Source: Sipunculus nudus (Eukaryota > Annelida > Sipuncula > Golfingiida > Sipunculidae). From it: a stretch of 64,000 bases of DNA. The DNA lies in assembly GCA_026874595.1 (NCBI GenBank), contig CM049319.1, positions 2,177,501 to 2,241,500 on the forward strand, read 5' to 3'. Below the pieces are notes generated by a model. It saw only the letters and a program-made list of their open reading frames with translations, did not search any database and had not been told where the DNA came from. This document shows, one piece after another, positions 35,755 through 46,214 of the stretch (its first letter is position 1; each line of letters starts with the position of its first letter). Both the position numbers and the translations under genes were made by a program.

Positions 35755-36960
35755 CGTTGGTATAATAAAGGGGATTGCCCGGAGTGGGTACGATATATCT
35801 AGTATTAACCACACACCTGTCCTTTGACGAGTTTCTGATACAGTCTGGTGTCTCTCCTCTTTCTGCCGGGACTCAGGGGGGAGTTCAGGTAATGCCATTG
35901 GTCTGCTACGGAGGCCGCGCTCTCAGTGGCACAGTGACCGCCAAGGTTGAACTGACAGGCACGTTTCCTGTAAAAGAGGAAGAAATATTTCATTTCCGCT
36001 CCAAAAGCTGAAACATTAGGGATCATATTAATAATGTATTTCTATAAAAATTATTTTTGTAAATATTTGTTTAAGGGGTGACCAATCTGCAAGGTGTTTT
36101 ATATATTATCGGACATATTGAATTAAAATGAAGAGAGAGGATTTGGATTGCATTATAAATGATAACGGCTATGTCCCAATCGTATTTACTTCATCTCCTT
36201 GCCCGTTTGAAGTTATGAAAAGGGGCAATGTTTGATATATTATCAAGACTCAGTGCTAGTTATGTCGAAAGATGTCAAATTTTATCATTTTATAGATTTT
36301 AAGTAGATTAAAAAGATTTCGAAATTTTTTGTTAACAGGATATTTCAAAGAGACGCTTTTCACGTAAAAAAATCGATTTGACCTCTGTCTAATCGGGACT
36401 TGGAATTTTAGACCCTAGCACCCGGCAATGGAAAAAAATAAAAAAACATTTCAATAGCTTGTCGTAATTTCAGTGAATGAAGTGTAATAAGAGAGCATGA
36501 TGTAGAGGTTAAATGTACAGCTTACTTGTACGGTATAAATATTATTTTAAGGAAACGGGTTTTACCACATGGTACATACAAGTGATATGGGGCAGCTGAT
36601 ATCACGTGTTTACTGAAATAGATAAATAACACTGAAGGTTTCCAGTAAAGGAACAATATGTGAGGTTATAACTTGAATTAATCACTTGAGTACGGACTCA
36701 ATATCCTTATCGAATTAACCCGTGCATGTTTTCATTACCATTTAACTGCTGTCATCAATATAATTGACTAATTGTATTTCCATTAATAAGTCCGCCCAAA
36801 TTGAAAACACAATTGACAGAAGAAGATGAGACATAACAAAGCAAGTTAGAAATAATTTGAAAATTGTTTTTACATTTTCACCACACACTGCACATCATCA
36901 ATAACCAACATGTGTTTACCTCAAAACATAAAGAAAGATGGTTCAATAAACGGCTTAATC
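35755..36960. other. Unique DNA with a short GC-balanced patch
   Basis: The patch 35800-36000 gives overlapping 78- and 73-codon frames on opposite strands without domains, and contains a donor-like 'caggtaatg'. The remainder is AT-rich. Confidence 0.4.
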
Positions 36961-36969
36961 ATTTAACCT

Positions 36970-37200
36970 CCATATAACTGTCACAAATAATTTACCCAGA
37001 TAACAATATCATACTTTGGCCCATTCTTGAGCAATTTATTTTCGTAAACGTCCGGCATTATCCCGATCAAATATTTGAAACACGCTAATTTTAGCTGAAG
37101 AAAGGGCGTGATTTATTTACAGATTATGCCATTAGAGGAAGACGCGGGTTGCATACAGAAAGCCAGGCTCAAGATCAGACATGTTACTCCGTTAGAAAAA
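36970..37200. promoter_or_regulatory. Candidate regulatory block
   Basis: Compact block with 'cgtgatttatttacag', 'acgctaattttagctg' and 'gacgcgggttgcat'. Forkhead/homeodomain-type cores sit in AT-rich surroundings. Weak evidence. Confidence 0.2.
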
Positions 37201-37204
37201 TTAA

Positions 37205-38540
37205 AAAAAGTTTTCTTCATAATCTGATCTCGGTAACTGTGGAACTGTTTAAAAAGAGAAAATCAGGAACGCACAGCTGAAATGTCTATGTTCCTTAGTG
37301 TGATCTCCCTGAATGTTACACTGTTTTATACTACTCATTTTCCTCCTGTAAGAAGGAATTGTTCAATTGGTATCCCATATTATAAAGCATACATAAAAAA
37401 GATAAAATAAGGTACACGCTGAGACATTTTATACGTCATGGAAGTAATGATGTAGATATCCACATAATAAAGCGTTCATAAATAAGATTTAACCGGCTAC
37501 CAAATAAATATACGAGAAGAGGGTATATTAAATGATGTAATGAGGGTTTCTCTTCTGGGGTTTAGAAAAAAGTGGGGAATTATTAAACTGACGATTGGCA
37601 AAGATGGCTTAAGAATAAATACATAAAAGTCACGTGGTGGTTTTTAGTATTTTGCTAATTTGTTGGCGGTAATACTGCATTTGCTTTTCAGTACCATTTT
37701 GTGTCGGATCATTGAAACAAAGCAGCCCAAGTAAAGTGCCAACGCCTGCTCACAACTTTGTGTATAAGCATTAAAAAAATTAAAGGCAGTTGCCAAGATT
37801 CGCTATAATACGAATAGAAATAGGATTCAAGCTCCAGTTTTATATTGTTATTAAAAAAGTAGAGTTTCCAGTTAGAATACTTATAGGTTCAGGTTCTACT
37901 GTTGTTATAATAAATTATAAGAAATTTGGGATTCCGCATTTAGTAAAATATTCAAGGGTTGGCACTTTTAAAACATGTGGCGTGAGACTGACAGCTGATG
38001 CTGAATAAGAGAGAACTAAAATACATTGCCTTGAAGCATGGGATGCTGCAATAATGGTATGTAGGATTAAAGACGCCTAAACATGTGAATTCCTCATGAA
38101 ATTAGTAAAACATGACAGGAACTGGGGCACTAGACTAAGCAAAGGTTACCTGACGCAAATTCAGACTAACAGGTTTGTACTTTTCAAGAATTGCGCATGT
38201 GCAAACCGTAAGGAAAGACACAAAGGAAAGGTTGGACCACACACCGACATGATCATCAAACGGTGCACCATGCAGTGCGTTGAATCATTTTGTTTTACAA
38301 GTCGCACCAGAGAACCGTGACCGTGGTCAACAAACAAAGGAGTATCAGTCAAAAACAGATACATAAGTTTACATTATGACTGATGTGACTCAGCATTAAT
38401 GATGAGATTTCATCGAATTCGCCACTTTATTAAGATCGTTCTTGCTATTTTACTGTTCCTTGTTCTACAGTGCTAATGGTAGTTTTGATAACCTACATGT
38501 CCTATGAAATATCTATTTTCACAAAAATCCCAGTCACATT
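37205..38540. other. Unique non-coding DNA
   Basis: Mostly AT-rich. A GC-balanced patch at about 38100-38340 holds 'aattgcgcatgtgcaaa' (NRF1-like). No gene recognised. Confidence 0.45.
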
Positions 38541-38541
38541 G

Positions 38542-38545
<4 letters not shown>

Positions 38546-38574
<29 letters not shown>
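38546..38574 (+). repeat. (GA)n microsatellite
   Basis: Perfect GA repeat, about 14 units. Confidence 0.95.
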
Positions 38575-38899
38575 CAGAAACAGAAACATGGTAGCCACAC
38601 GTTGAATAATCCAGGATATCACTATTTTTGATTAGACATATATAAGCACGTCATCTGTTACAAATATTTACACCTTGTCTAAGGTTGCAAGTGACAGCTT
38701 TTTTATTCCTTTATTTTATTCTGGCTAAAATTACATTTTAATAGGTTAATCACTGATCTGCTTTTAACTGAGATGGTTTTCACATCAACGTTCCAATTTG
38801 CAGGCCACAAGGCTATGTTAAATGTTGTAAGAGACAAAATGGTTGTCATAATTAAAAATAAATAATAATCTCCCAACGACATCTGTAAACAGATATCAG

Positions 38900-39350
38900 T
38901 AACATGGATCACTGGAACTCAGTGCAACTCTGTCATGGCTGCACGGAAACCTCACTTAGTCAACCGGAAGTAACATATGGGAAACCGGAAGCACACGACT
39001 TTCCCTCCGGCCAGATTATCAATATCATCTATTTACGCTCGGGTGGCATTTATTTACAATACACTCTACTTAATTATTGCCACTCCCCATTTGCATAAAT
39101 GAATGACGCCTCAGTGGACTTCATTCAGACTACAATAACTATTACCGCAGAATTTGTGGGCAGATTTTCCATGGGCGTATTTTCAATGTGAGCACAGTAC
39201 TTCTGAAGTTTGCACTACAAACGATCGGATCAGGAAGAGTGATACAATCCTCTGATTACTTTCCCCCTCCGTGATTAGAGAGTATACCGACCACTCCGAG
39301 CGAGGTCTTAGGCCTCAGTCGTGTATTCACGGCTTGTGATTGACTGGAAG
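38900..39350. promoter_or_regulatory. Candidate conserved enhancer: POU plus homeodomain
   Basis: The best enhancer-like block in the window. 'taattattgcc' (39071-39081) and the octamer-type 'atttgcataaat' (39089-39100) lie within 30 bp. Two 'accggaag' ETS-type words lie upstream (about 38959-38991). The stretch is compact, non-repetitive and GC-balanced. Conservation itself cannot be assessed here. Confidence 0.35.
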
Positions 39351-39354
39351 CAAG

Positions 39355-40200
39355 TTAAAACAACTTAATTCTTGTAATACTGAGCTCAGTGTAGAGAACT
39401 GGAGGATTACCACTAATTCTCTTATAAATCCCTGGTAGTCGGATCGATAAATTGATCATCTGGTCTTTATACGGAAATAAGTATCATCAACCTGCTTTTC
39501 ATGATAATTAAAGTATGATACAAAGAGTTGATCAAGGCGGGAAACATGATAAAATGCACTTTATAATCTTTATAATAGGTGTAAGCCTTCCGTCAATAAC
39601 CGTACCAGAGGTATAAGAAAACTCTGACCTTATTTTTGGAATTAATGTTTAAAATACTTCGAGCGGAGGATTTAAAGTTCAATGTACCAGTGTAACCTCT
39701 ACTCATACTTCTACTACTACTACACGTATACTGAACGATGAGAATGACATGTTGTTACTTCTGGATATTGAACAGGGATAAATTAAAATTGTATACAATA
39801 ATGAATTATCATTAAGCATTTGAAATTTTAACTTGTTCTATGATTCTATGACGGGGGGGAGGGGGGGGGGCTTTATAATCTTTAGGTGTTGACCTGTCGT
39901 TAAGACTTAAGATTCTCCATCTGGGAATTAACCATAATGCCCTTTCATCTGAATGTCTTATCACTTTGTAATGTATTTATGTTATTTTAATAGGCACAGA
40001 CATTTACATCACTATAAGTTCATTTTGACTAAATAAAAAATTAAACCATCCCGGCACACGGAATTTCACCAATTCACCCGTTTTATACGTTGTTATGGTT
40101 GTTTGTAATAACTCAGACTAGCTATGTCTGTTCCATAACAAGACTCCGTGACCAGAGGTTCGAACAGGCGCATGAGAGACAACCTCCAAGGAAGGAGAAG
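39355..40200. other. AT-rich DNA with G-run
   Basis: Contains G7-A-G10 at 39853-39870. Nothing else recognised. Confidence 0.5.
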
Positions 40201-40205
40201 AAACA

Positions 40206-40455
40206 TGAAAGAAGAAACACCGGTCAAAAGCTTGGAAAATCTAGATTTGTGAAATTGAGCAGTACGACCACCAGGTGGCGTACGGGCTGTAGTTTTTGAT
40301 CGCGCTTGGTGCAAGTTTATTTTTCACTTGTGTCCAGGAGTAAGCAACCGGTTTCAGAGCGTACTATTGGCAGAAACTTTAACATTTTCAAGAGAAAACA
40401 CCATACATCATGTATATTCAGCATGCCTGATATGTGATAAGGTTACTGATAGTGT
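40206..40455 (+). repeat. Dispersed repeat family 2, copy B
   Basis: Aligned with copy A (21951-22190), with added words shared with copy C: 'ccaggagtaagcaaccggtt' against 'acaggagtaagcgaacggtt', and 'attggcag'. About 30 bp present here (aaaagcttggaaaatcta and following bases) is missing in copy A. Confidence 0.7.
40268..40279 (+). promoter_or_regulatory. CTCF-core consensus match in family 2, copy B
   Basis: CCACCAGGTGGC matches all 12 positions of CCASYAGRKGGC. It differs from copy A by one base, at a position where the consensus allows either base. Confidence 0.4.
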
Positions 40456-40459
40456 GTCG

Positions 40460-42600
40460 GTTTACTTACTGTTCGTGAACCACGTCGGCGTCCATCTCGT
40501 TAAGAATTCTCTTCATGAGCTGTAGACCGCTCCTTTTCCTGGCCATGTCGCTCAAGCGTCTACAAAAGCAAGAAAATGATAAAACGCCCGAACAAGATGA
40601 CTCGTACCGCAACTACCGTGCGGTTTTCTATTAGATTATGCCAATAACAGGCTCTATATCAATAGCACTGCAGTGTAGTGTTAATTTGTCTATTTTGTGT
40701 TTGAACTATTGTATTGATTGAAGACGACTGTTGCTGTCTGGGCGGAATTAACTGCCAAACATGAGTATAGTCTTGTCCAAATTTGGCATGTATCGACATT
40801 TGACATATCTCAGCAGAGAGGATACATGCATGCTTAAAGTGATGTATGTATGAAATAACCATTAAGATTCACCGCAACACGTAGTCGCATACTGTATTAT
40901 ACAGAATATAGGCCAATGTTTAAATTATGATTTGCTGTTAGCTTAACTTTGACATAATCCAGTTAAGTTTATTCTGCGTGGACGTTTATTTCTTAAAATT
41001 TACTCAGCCCTAGATTCAAACTTCAAAGGATAAAATTAAGTTTACAAGTCCCTAAATCGTTTGTTTCTTTTATATTTTAGGTACCAAGCATATTCCGGAT
41101 ATTTCCGAGTTGAAAAAATCAGACATCTTTCTGTGACTTTTTTATGACAAGAACTTGGTAAAAAATACGTGAATTAACGTGCTTTTTCAATTATGAAGGA
41201 ACAAGGTGGTCACGTGATATAACTTTCAATATAATATTCTTCGATCGATCCGAGACACTATAAGCTTATACAAAAAGCATATAACACAAGCGCTTAAATT
41301 ATTACTCGTTATTTATTGGGAATTTCAGTCTTTCTCAATATAGACATCGTTGCTTCCTAATTCACTCTCTCGGGTCACAAATGAACATATTATGTTTTCG
41401 TGGCTGCTGGACGCTTTTGTCACAGTGTTGAACTGACCATTCAAAAATCCCTAGCGTGTAGCTAATCATATTACAGACATTCCGATAATAGCTTAACCAA
41501 ATGCAACAAATCCAAAAGCTCATCCATATTTGCGGGCACCTCTCGGCAAGTGATCATAGTTCGATAAGCAATATTTAAAAATTATGTTTTCACACCAGTG
41601 GTTTATATAGGGGAGAGGTTCACGGCAGGAAATAATGAATAACCACGGATTGGTTCAAAGAAAACTTTTTCTTCTCAGCGACAGTACTAAAGAGACTGTT
41701 GGTCCGGGAACTAGAATAAACCGAGACCCGACGATATATAAAAATAACATATATAAGCAGCATGCATGTGTGCTAGACTGTCACATGTATGAACATTAAT
41801 GCAACAAGCATAAGCATGCCAAACGTGCAAAAATCTCTGGTAGACAGGTGCTTGAATAAAAGAAAGGTCCAGAAAAACGGTCTTTTAACCTGTGAAGCCC
41901 TGTCATGTCTTAAAGTATCGTATCTCAAAGTCCGAAGATCTAATCTTCGGCTAATGCAATAAAAATACACATAGAGCTCCATAAGGTTATTTGAAAGGCA
42001 ATCTTGAAATCGGGAATTTTGCTTCATGCCGGGAAGTTTATAAAATACTGAATTTCTCTGGTTTTATCTTCACTAACGTCGTACCAAAATTTATAAAGAA
42101 TTTAGAGTTACGATTTCAAAAGGGCCTGACAAAAACAGTATCGGAGTATATGTAACAGTACATTACTCATGGTACAGAAAAGTTACTGCTGACCGAAGAT
42201 AAAAAAGTGGAGAGAATACATTAAAATATAAGTATACACTTTACGATACTGAAAGTCGTAGTGACACAACGTACTTGATAATTTTGGTAATTCTTTACTC
42301 GTGCTTTCACAACAACAAAAACACATACAAAAAGTGCGATTTCAATAAGAAAAATCCAACTAAAAGTATTGTATTTATAAAACTGATACTTAAATAATAC
42401 AATGAAAACTAATTGAACGTAAATATACAAAACAACATGCATACCGTAAAGGCAAAGACCTTTTCCCTGGAGAAAACGGACTTGAGTTGACAAATCGGTG
42501 AGCATTATCTTTACCCGCAAGTTTCGCTAGATGACACCCATATCCTGAATTTCCCGCCCCGATAGCGCACGAGGGGGACCATCTTTTCCTTCATGTAGAA
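40460..42600. other. Unique non-coding DNA
   Basis: No gene was recognised. An inverted 8-mer around 41934-41950 (gaagatctaatcttcg) forms a small hairpin. The stretch ends in a GC-rich lead-in to the TGCG patch. Confidence 0.45.
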
Positions 42601-42617
42601 ATAACATTAATTATATG

Positions 42618-43110
42618 AAAGGCTTGCGTTCTATCGCGCATAGGGCGTTCTTGCGTGCGGGCTCGGCATGTAATCACGTGTCTGTCTCTTTTGCGGGCAC
42701 TGCGTTTGCGTGCGTTCTGCTTGGCACATGCGTACTTAATTTGCGTACACGCGTGCGAATCTACCATATCAGAATGCGCATCGCTCTTTCGTATGCTTTG
42801 CGTCAGGGCACAAAACAAGGCTTAATTGACAGGTTGAATACAAACTTTTCCGCGTACATGCGTGTTATGTCAGTATATTAAAGTCTCGTGATGTCTTAAC
42901 GTTTTCTTTATTGCGGGCGTAAATGCATGTTGGTTCGCGAACGGATTACATCATAGTTTTCTTTGTTATGTAACGTAAATATCGCTTTTTTAAGTCTCTG
43001 CTTTTTAAAATTTATTACAAAGGGTCTATACAGACATTTTGTGCAAGTAAAAAATAAGAATAACGTATTTAAAAAGACTGCGCATGCGTCCTAAGTATGC
43101 GTTTGTTGCC
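42618..43110. promoter_or_regulatory. CpG-dense patch of repeated TGCG(T/C) motifs
   Basis: More than a dozen TGCG-centred words occur within about 490 bp, including TTGCGTG at 42651-42657 and 42706-42712. These match the AhR/ARNT response core TNGCGTG. 'gcgcatgcg' (NRF1-like) lies near 43080. Overlapping frames on both strands reflect the lack of A/T stops. It could be a promoter-like CpG cluster or an unusual low-complexity repeat. Confidence 0.35.
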
Positions 43111-43210
43111 AACGAGAATTTATTTTTTACAAATATCTTGAATTTGTGATATAGGAGATTTTTTTAATCAAACACAATTTCTGTCATAATCGCTCCATTT
43201 ACGATTTACA

Positions 43211-43561
43211 TTGAGGAAATTATCTCAGCTTCCCTTTCCGTTTGGAAGACATTCTTTTTTAAACTCGGACCAGTACACGATGATGGTTGCGAACGGGCCA
43301 GTGTTGAATCTTATATTTCCGCGGGTTCTTATTGCTTCTAACAACTCATTCCAATTATTCAGTGAGGCCTTTTACATAATGTACCATGGGAATCGAGAGA
43401 ATGCCATTTTGCCTACAACGCCAGGACGTGATATCCATCATGCCTGCCTTCTTGAATTGCCTACGAAACTAAATCTGTGCTACGAACATCTTATAATTGA
43501 TCAACTTTCCCCACCGGTTATGCACTTTTTCACCTGTGCAATTACTGGAAGAAATCCATGA
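43211..43561 (+). other. Unrecognised 116-codon frame, possible exon
   Basis: The frame opens at a TTG and ends at TGA. Its composition is protein-like (NGPVLNLIFPRVLIASNNSF, then IMYHGNRENAILPTTPGRDI), with both hydrophobic and polar stretches. I recognise no family. It lies in a GC-balanced block, so chance openness or a non-coding conserved element is equally possible. No clear splice pair bounds it. Confidence 0.2.
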
Positions 43562-43564
43562 CCA

Positions 43565-44240
43565 AAAGCAACATAAATCCTCACCAGCACCCACTGATAA
43601 ATTAATTATATTATTTTAATCAGATATATTGCCCGCAAATGATTAGAGCTATAGCTATTTTAATGTGTCCCATGATTGCTTAACAAAGAGAAACGAAAAG
43701 GTCTCATTACAATGCCTTTAAAGGGACATAATCAGGAGCAATACTATGCCTATTCTTTCACATTATCAGTTCAGTTTTGCTTTATACAAACGTTTCTCAG
43801 CAAAACCATCCCAGCACACAGTCTCAGTACCTCGCACACATCTGTTTATCACTTTGTTATGGCTCTGCGTGTAGGTAAACACAGTACATGTGTGTCTGTT
43901 CACCATAACATGGCCACGTGACTGGAGGTCCCAATATGAACCTTGACACAAATGTGCTACCCGCCCAGTGTATGTCAAATGGAATTTCATAAATTAATGA
44001 AATAATTTAAGGTAAACGTAAATTATGCGGTGCATTAACAGGTCAGTTTATATTAAATTGGAATATCAGATCGTAAAGTGTAGTTGGAGATACGGAGTAA
44101 ATAATATTTGGTAAAGTTGTCAGCTGTTGTTCTCATCCTGTTTGTTTACATCCGTGCCGATGACGCTAGTGGATTATTCAATAGTATTTTGTTTATTATG
44201 TAAGTAAATGGACTTACTGTACCATGATTTATTATAATTA
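43565..44240. other. Unique non-coding DNA
   Basis: No gene recognised between the frame above and the heat-shock-element cluster. Confidence 0.5.
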
Positions 44241-44247
44241 GATGACA

Positions 44248-44385
44248 GAAAGTTCTAGAGAATTCAGGCAATGTGTAATTTCCAATAGGTAAATTCTAGA
44301 AATCCCGTAGGTGCTAGTCTAGACAAGAAACGACTTGATTATTCTAGAGACTTCTAGAAGTTTCGGTTACCCAGGTTTAAATAAG
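44248..44385 (+). promoter_or_regulatory. Heat-shock-element cluster with TATA-like box
   Basis: HSF binds alternating GAA/TTC triplets at a 5-bp pitch. Three clusters are visible. At 44248-44265 there are four units, one imperfect (GAG). At 44294-44301 there is TTC-GAA. At 44342-44364 there are five units, one imperfect, with a partial sixth before them. Twelve bases on is a TATA-like tttaaataag (44376-44385), a normal hsp promoter layout that would place a start near 44405-44415. No heat-shock coding sequence follows. TTCTAGAA-rich sequence also occurs in LTRs of marine invertebrates, so a solo LTR is a serious alternative. Confidence 0.6.
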
Positions 44386-44389
44386 GCGA

Positions 44390-44890
44390 TGTCAAGGCCG
44401 GTCAGGGAAGAGACGTGAATGTTTGGAAGTTAGCGTCAACTGGTGACGGGTCGTTTTATATCAACGACGAATTAGTTGAACGCTGAGCGGGGTGTGTTAT
44501 AAATTCCACGAGGACATTATTAGTCCTGGAGAGCATATAGATAGTTGCGGCCGATCAGGGCGTTAGGAGATATACGTGATTAGTATTTGTTTAAGACGTT
44601 GTTATTGTGAGATTGGAGCCAGTCAACGGCGACGGTGGCCAATTGTTGGATGTTACCGGAATAAACCGTGTTCTTCAGTTCAGACAACGAATGGTATTTT
44701 TTTGGACTTTTCAGTGTGAAAGAACTCGGGAATATAAGTCCGCTGCGTGTGTGGTGTGACAAACCTCATCACGCGATGTTTTAGCCAGCGGGAACATGTA
44801 TTACATTTGTTTGCCAAGTCAGTCGAGACATCTCCTGATTGACACGTGTTATGGCTCCGCGATGCACACGGCCCCATGCGCTGTGTTTAT
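44390..44890 (+). other. Non-coding stretch downstream of the heat-shock promoter
   Basis: If the TATA box works, this would be transcribed. There is no plus-strand frame of note and only domain-free minus frames. A poly-A-signal-like aataaa lies near 44662. It could be the rest of an LTR, a 5' leader with an intron, or a non-coding RNA. Confidence 0.3.
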
Positions 44891-44896
44891 GTTGAC

Positions 44897-44982
44897 GCCT
44901 GTGATCGTGCCCGATACACTGTTTTTAACACTCGTTTACAGGAGTAAGCGAACGGTTTCAAGGCAATATTTTGGCAGGTACA
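44897..44982 (+). repeat. Dispersed repeat family 2, copy C (partial)
   Basis: 'tgatcgtgcccgat', 'aggagtaagcgaacggtttc' and 'aatattttggcag' align with copies A and B. The 5' part with the CTCF-like core is absent or unrecognisable. Confidence 0.55.
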
Positions 44983-44989
44983 AATTTAT

Positions 44990-46035
44990 TTTAAAGGGAA
45001 GAAGCTATCTTTTGTGTTAATTCAACATGTTTTTTGGGAGATTGGGCCCCTTTAAACCGGTGAATCGTTCAACTGGTTCTGGTAAAATTACCCGAGAATG
45101 CGAGCTTCATTTTGACATATTTTATGCTATTTTTATCAACTCAATGAACAATTATAGAGATTTTCTTGACTTTGATGCGGAGAAATGAAAACATGGCATT
45201 TGTTGGACATGTTGTCTGCAGCAAAAACGTGTATATCGTTGTCCCATGTGGCTCTGTGTCCTTCAGCGCAATGAAAGGCTTTTTTTACCCATGTTTTTCT
45301 GTGAAATCTGAAAACGTCATTTGACTTTCCAAGCTGTTGCTGATAAAGGTTTGTTATTTGATAAAAGATTTCTTTCAACACTACTCGTACATGCAACGCA
45401 AAGGTTTAAAACCGCTGCTATCTTTTCTCCACTGGCAATTTGGCGGAAGGATTTCGTACAGTAACGATGATGCAGCGGTTTGATGATTACCCATAATGAA
45501 GCTAATGACACAGATTGATGCACCCGAATAATCCTAAACCACCCAAGTCATTAACAATAATGAACAATTATTGAAAGAATTTAAATAGAAAATGACATAT
45601 TATGGACATGCCAGTATTGTGTTATATGTAACCCTAGATACGGTTACAATTAAAAATCGTGTATTTCTAAACGCATGACCGCTTTTTCCTTTGAGAATAA
45701 GGGTGTGGATGCACTTTTGACGGTCACCACTACCTGACGACCTCTCATTACTGAGTACGCTGTAACAGCCTGACGAGGCCTCTGGGCAGCGTATCGATAC
45801 CCAGAGTGAACAAAGAAAACAATTAAACCCGCCAGTGATCCCCATGCGTCGGTTTTTCTTTACCTGAGAAGATTATACCCTAAAGCGATCATCTTCATTT
45901 GTATGATAAACTCATATATATACTGTGCCAATCACATATATACCATTAAAGTGCATCTACATATATATTAAAGTACTTGGTTTAATGTGCTAAAAGCGTG
46001 CAAGTGCAGTGCAAAACGCGCTATTTATAAATAAC
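44990..46035. other. Unique non-coding DNA
   Basis: A 10-bp inverted pair (aaaccgctgc near 45409, gcagcggttt near 45473) and a small hairpin (ctctggg...cccagag, about 45779-45806) are visible. Frames here show no domain. Confidence 0.45.
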
Positions 46036-46037
46036 TA

Positions 46038-46171
46038 AAAAGAAAGCGGAAGTGACGTGGCAACCAGAAAAAGTCTCTTCCGCAGGCCATGACGTTATAT
46101 GCGCGACAGCGACGCCTTGGTCTACAGAAGAGACTTTTCATGTGCACATTGTCAACTTCCGCTCTCTTTAA
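46038..46171. repeat. Long imperfect inverted repeat / short foldback element
   Basis: Arms 46038-46080 and 46127-46171 pair. The inner 12 bp are perfect (aaaagtctcttc against gaagagactttt), the outer part includes gcggaagt (46046-46053) against acttccgc (46155-46162), and the spacer is about 46 bp. It could be a small MITE (no clear target duplication) or a hairpin-forming regulatory unit. Confidence 0.75.
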
Positions 46172-46212
46172 AAAAGGAAAGGTGTGACGTCATCAATGGT
46201 TGGTGACGTCAT
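46046..46212. promoter_or_regulatory. ETS/CRE cluster, promoter-like
   Basis: gcggaagtgacgt (46046-46058) is the ETS-plus-CRE composite typical of housekeeping and bidirectional promoters. Two perfect CREs (tgacgtca) follow at 46185-46192 and 46204-46211. 'catgacgtta' and 'tatgcgcgac' (NRF1-like) lie between. No gene start could be assigned on either side. Confidence 0.45.
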
Positions 46213-46214
46213 GA

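Noticed and set aside
44390..44900. Hsp70 or small Hsp gene downstream of the heat-shock elements
   Set aside because: No plus-strand frame with any Hsp motif follows within several hundred bases.
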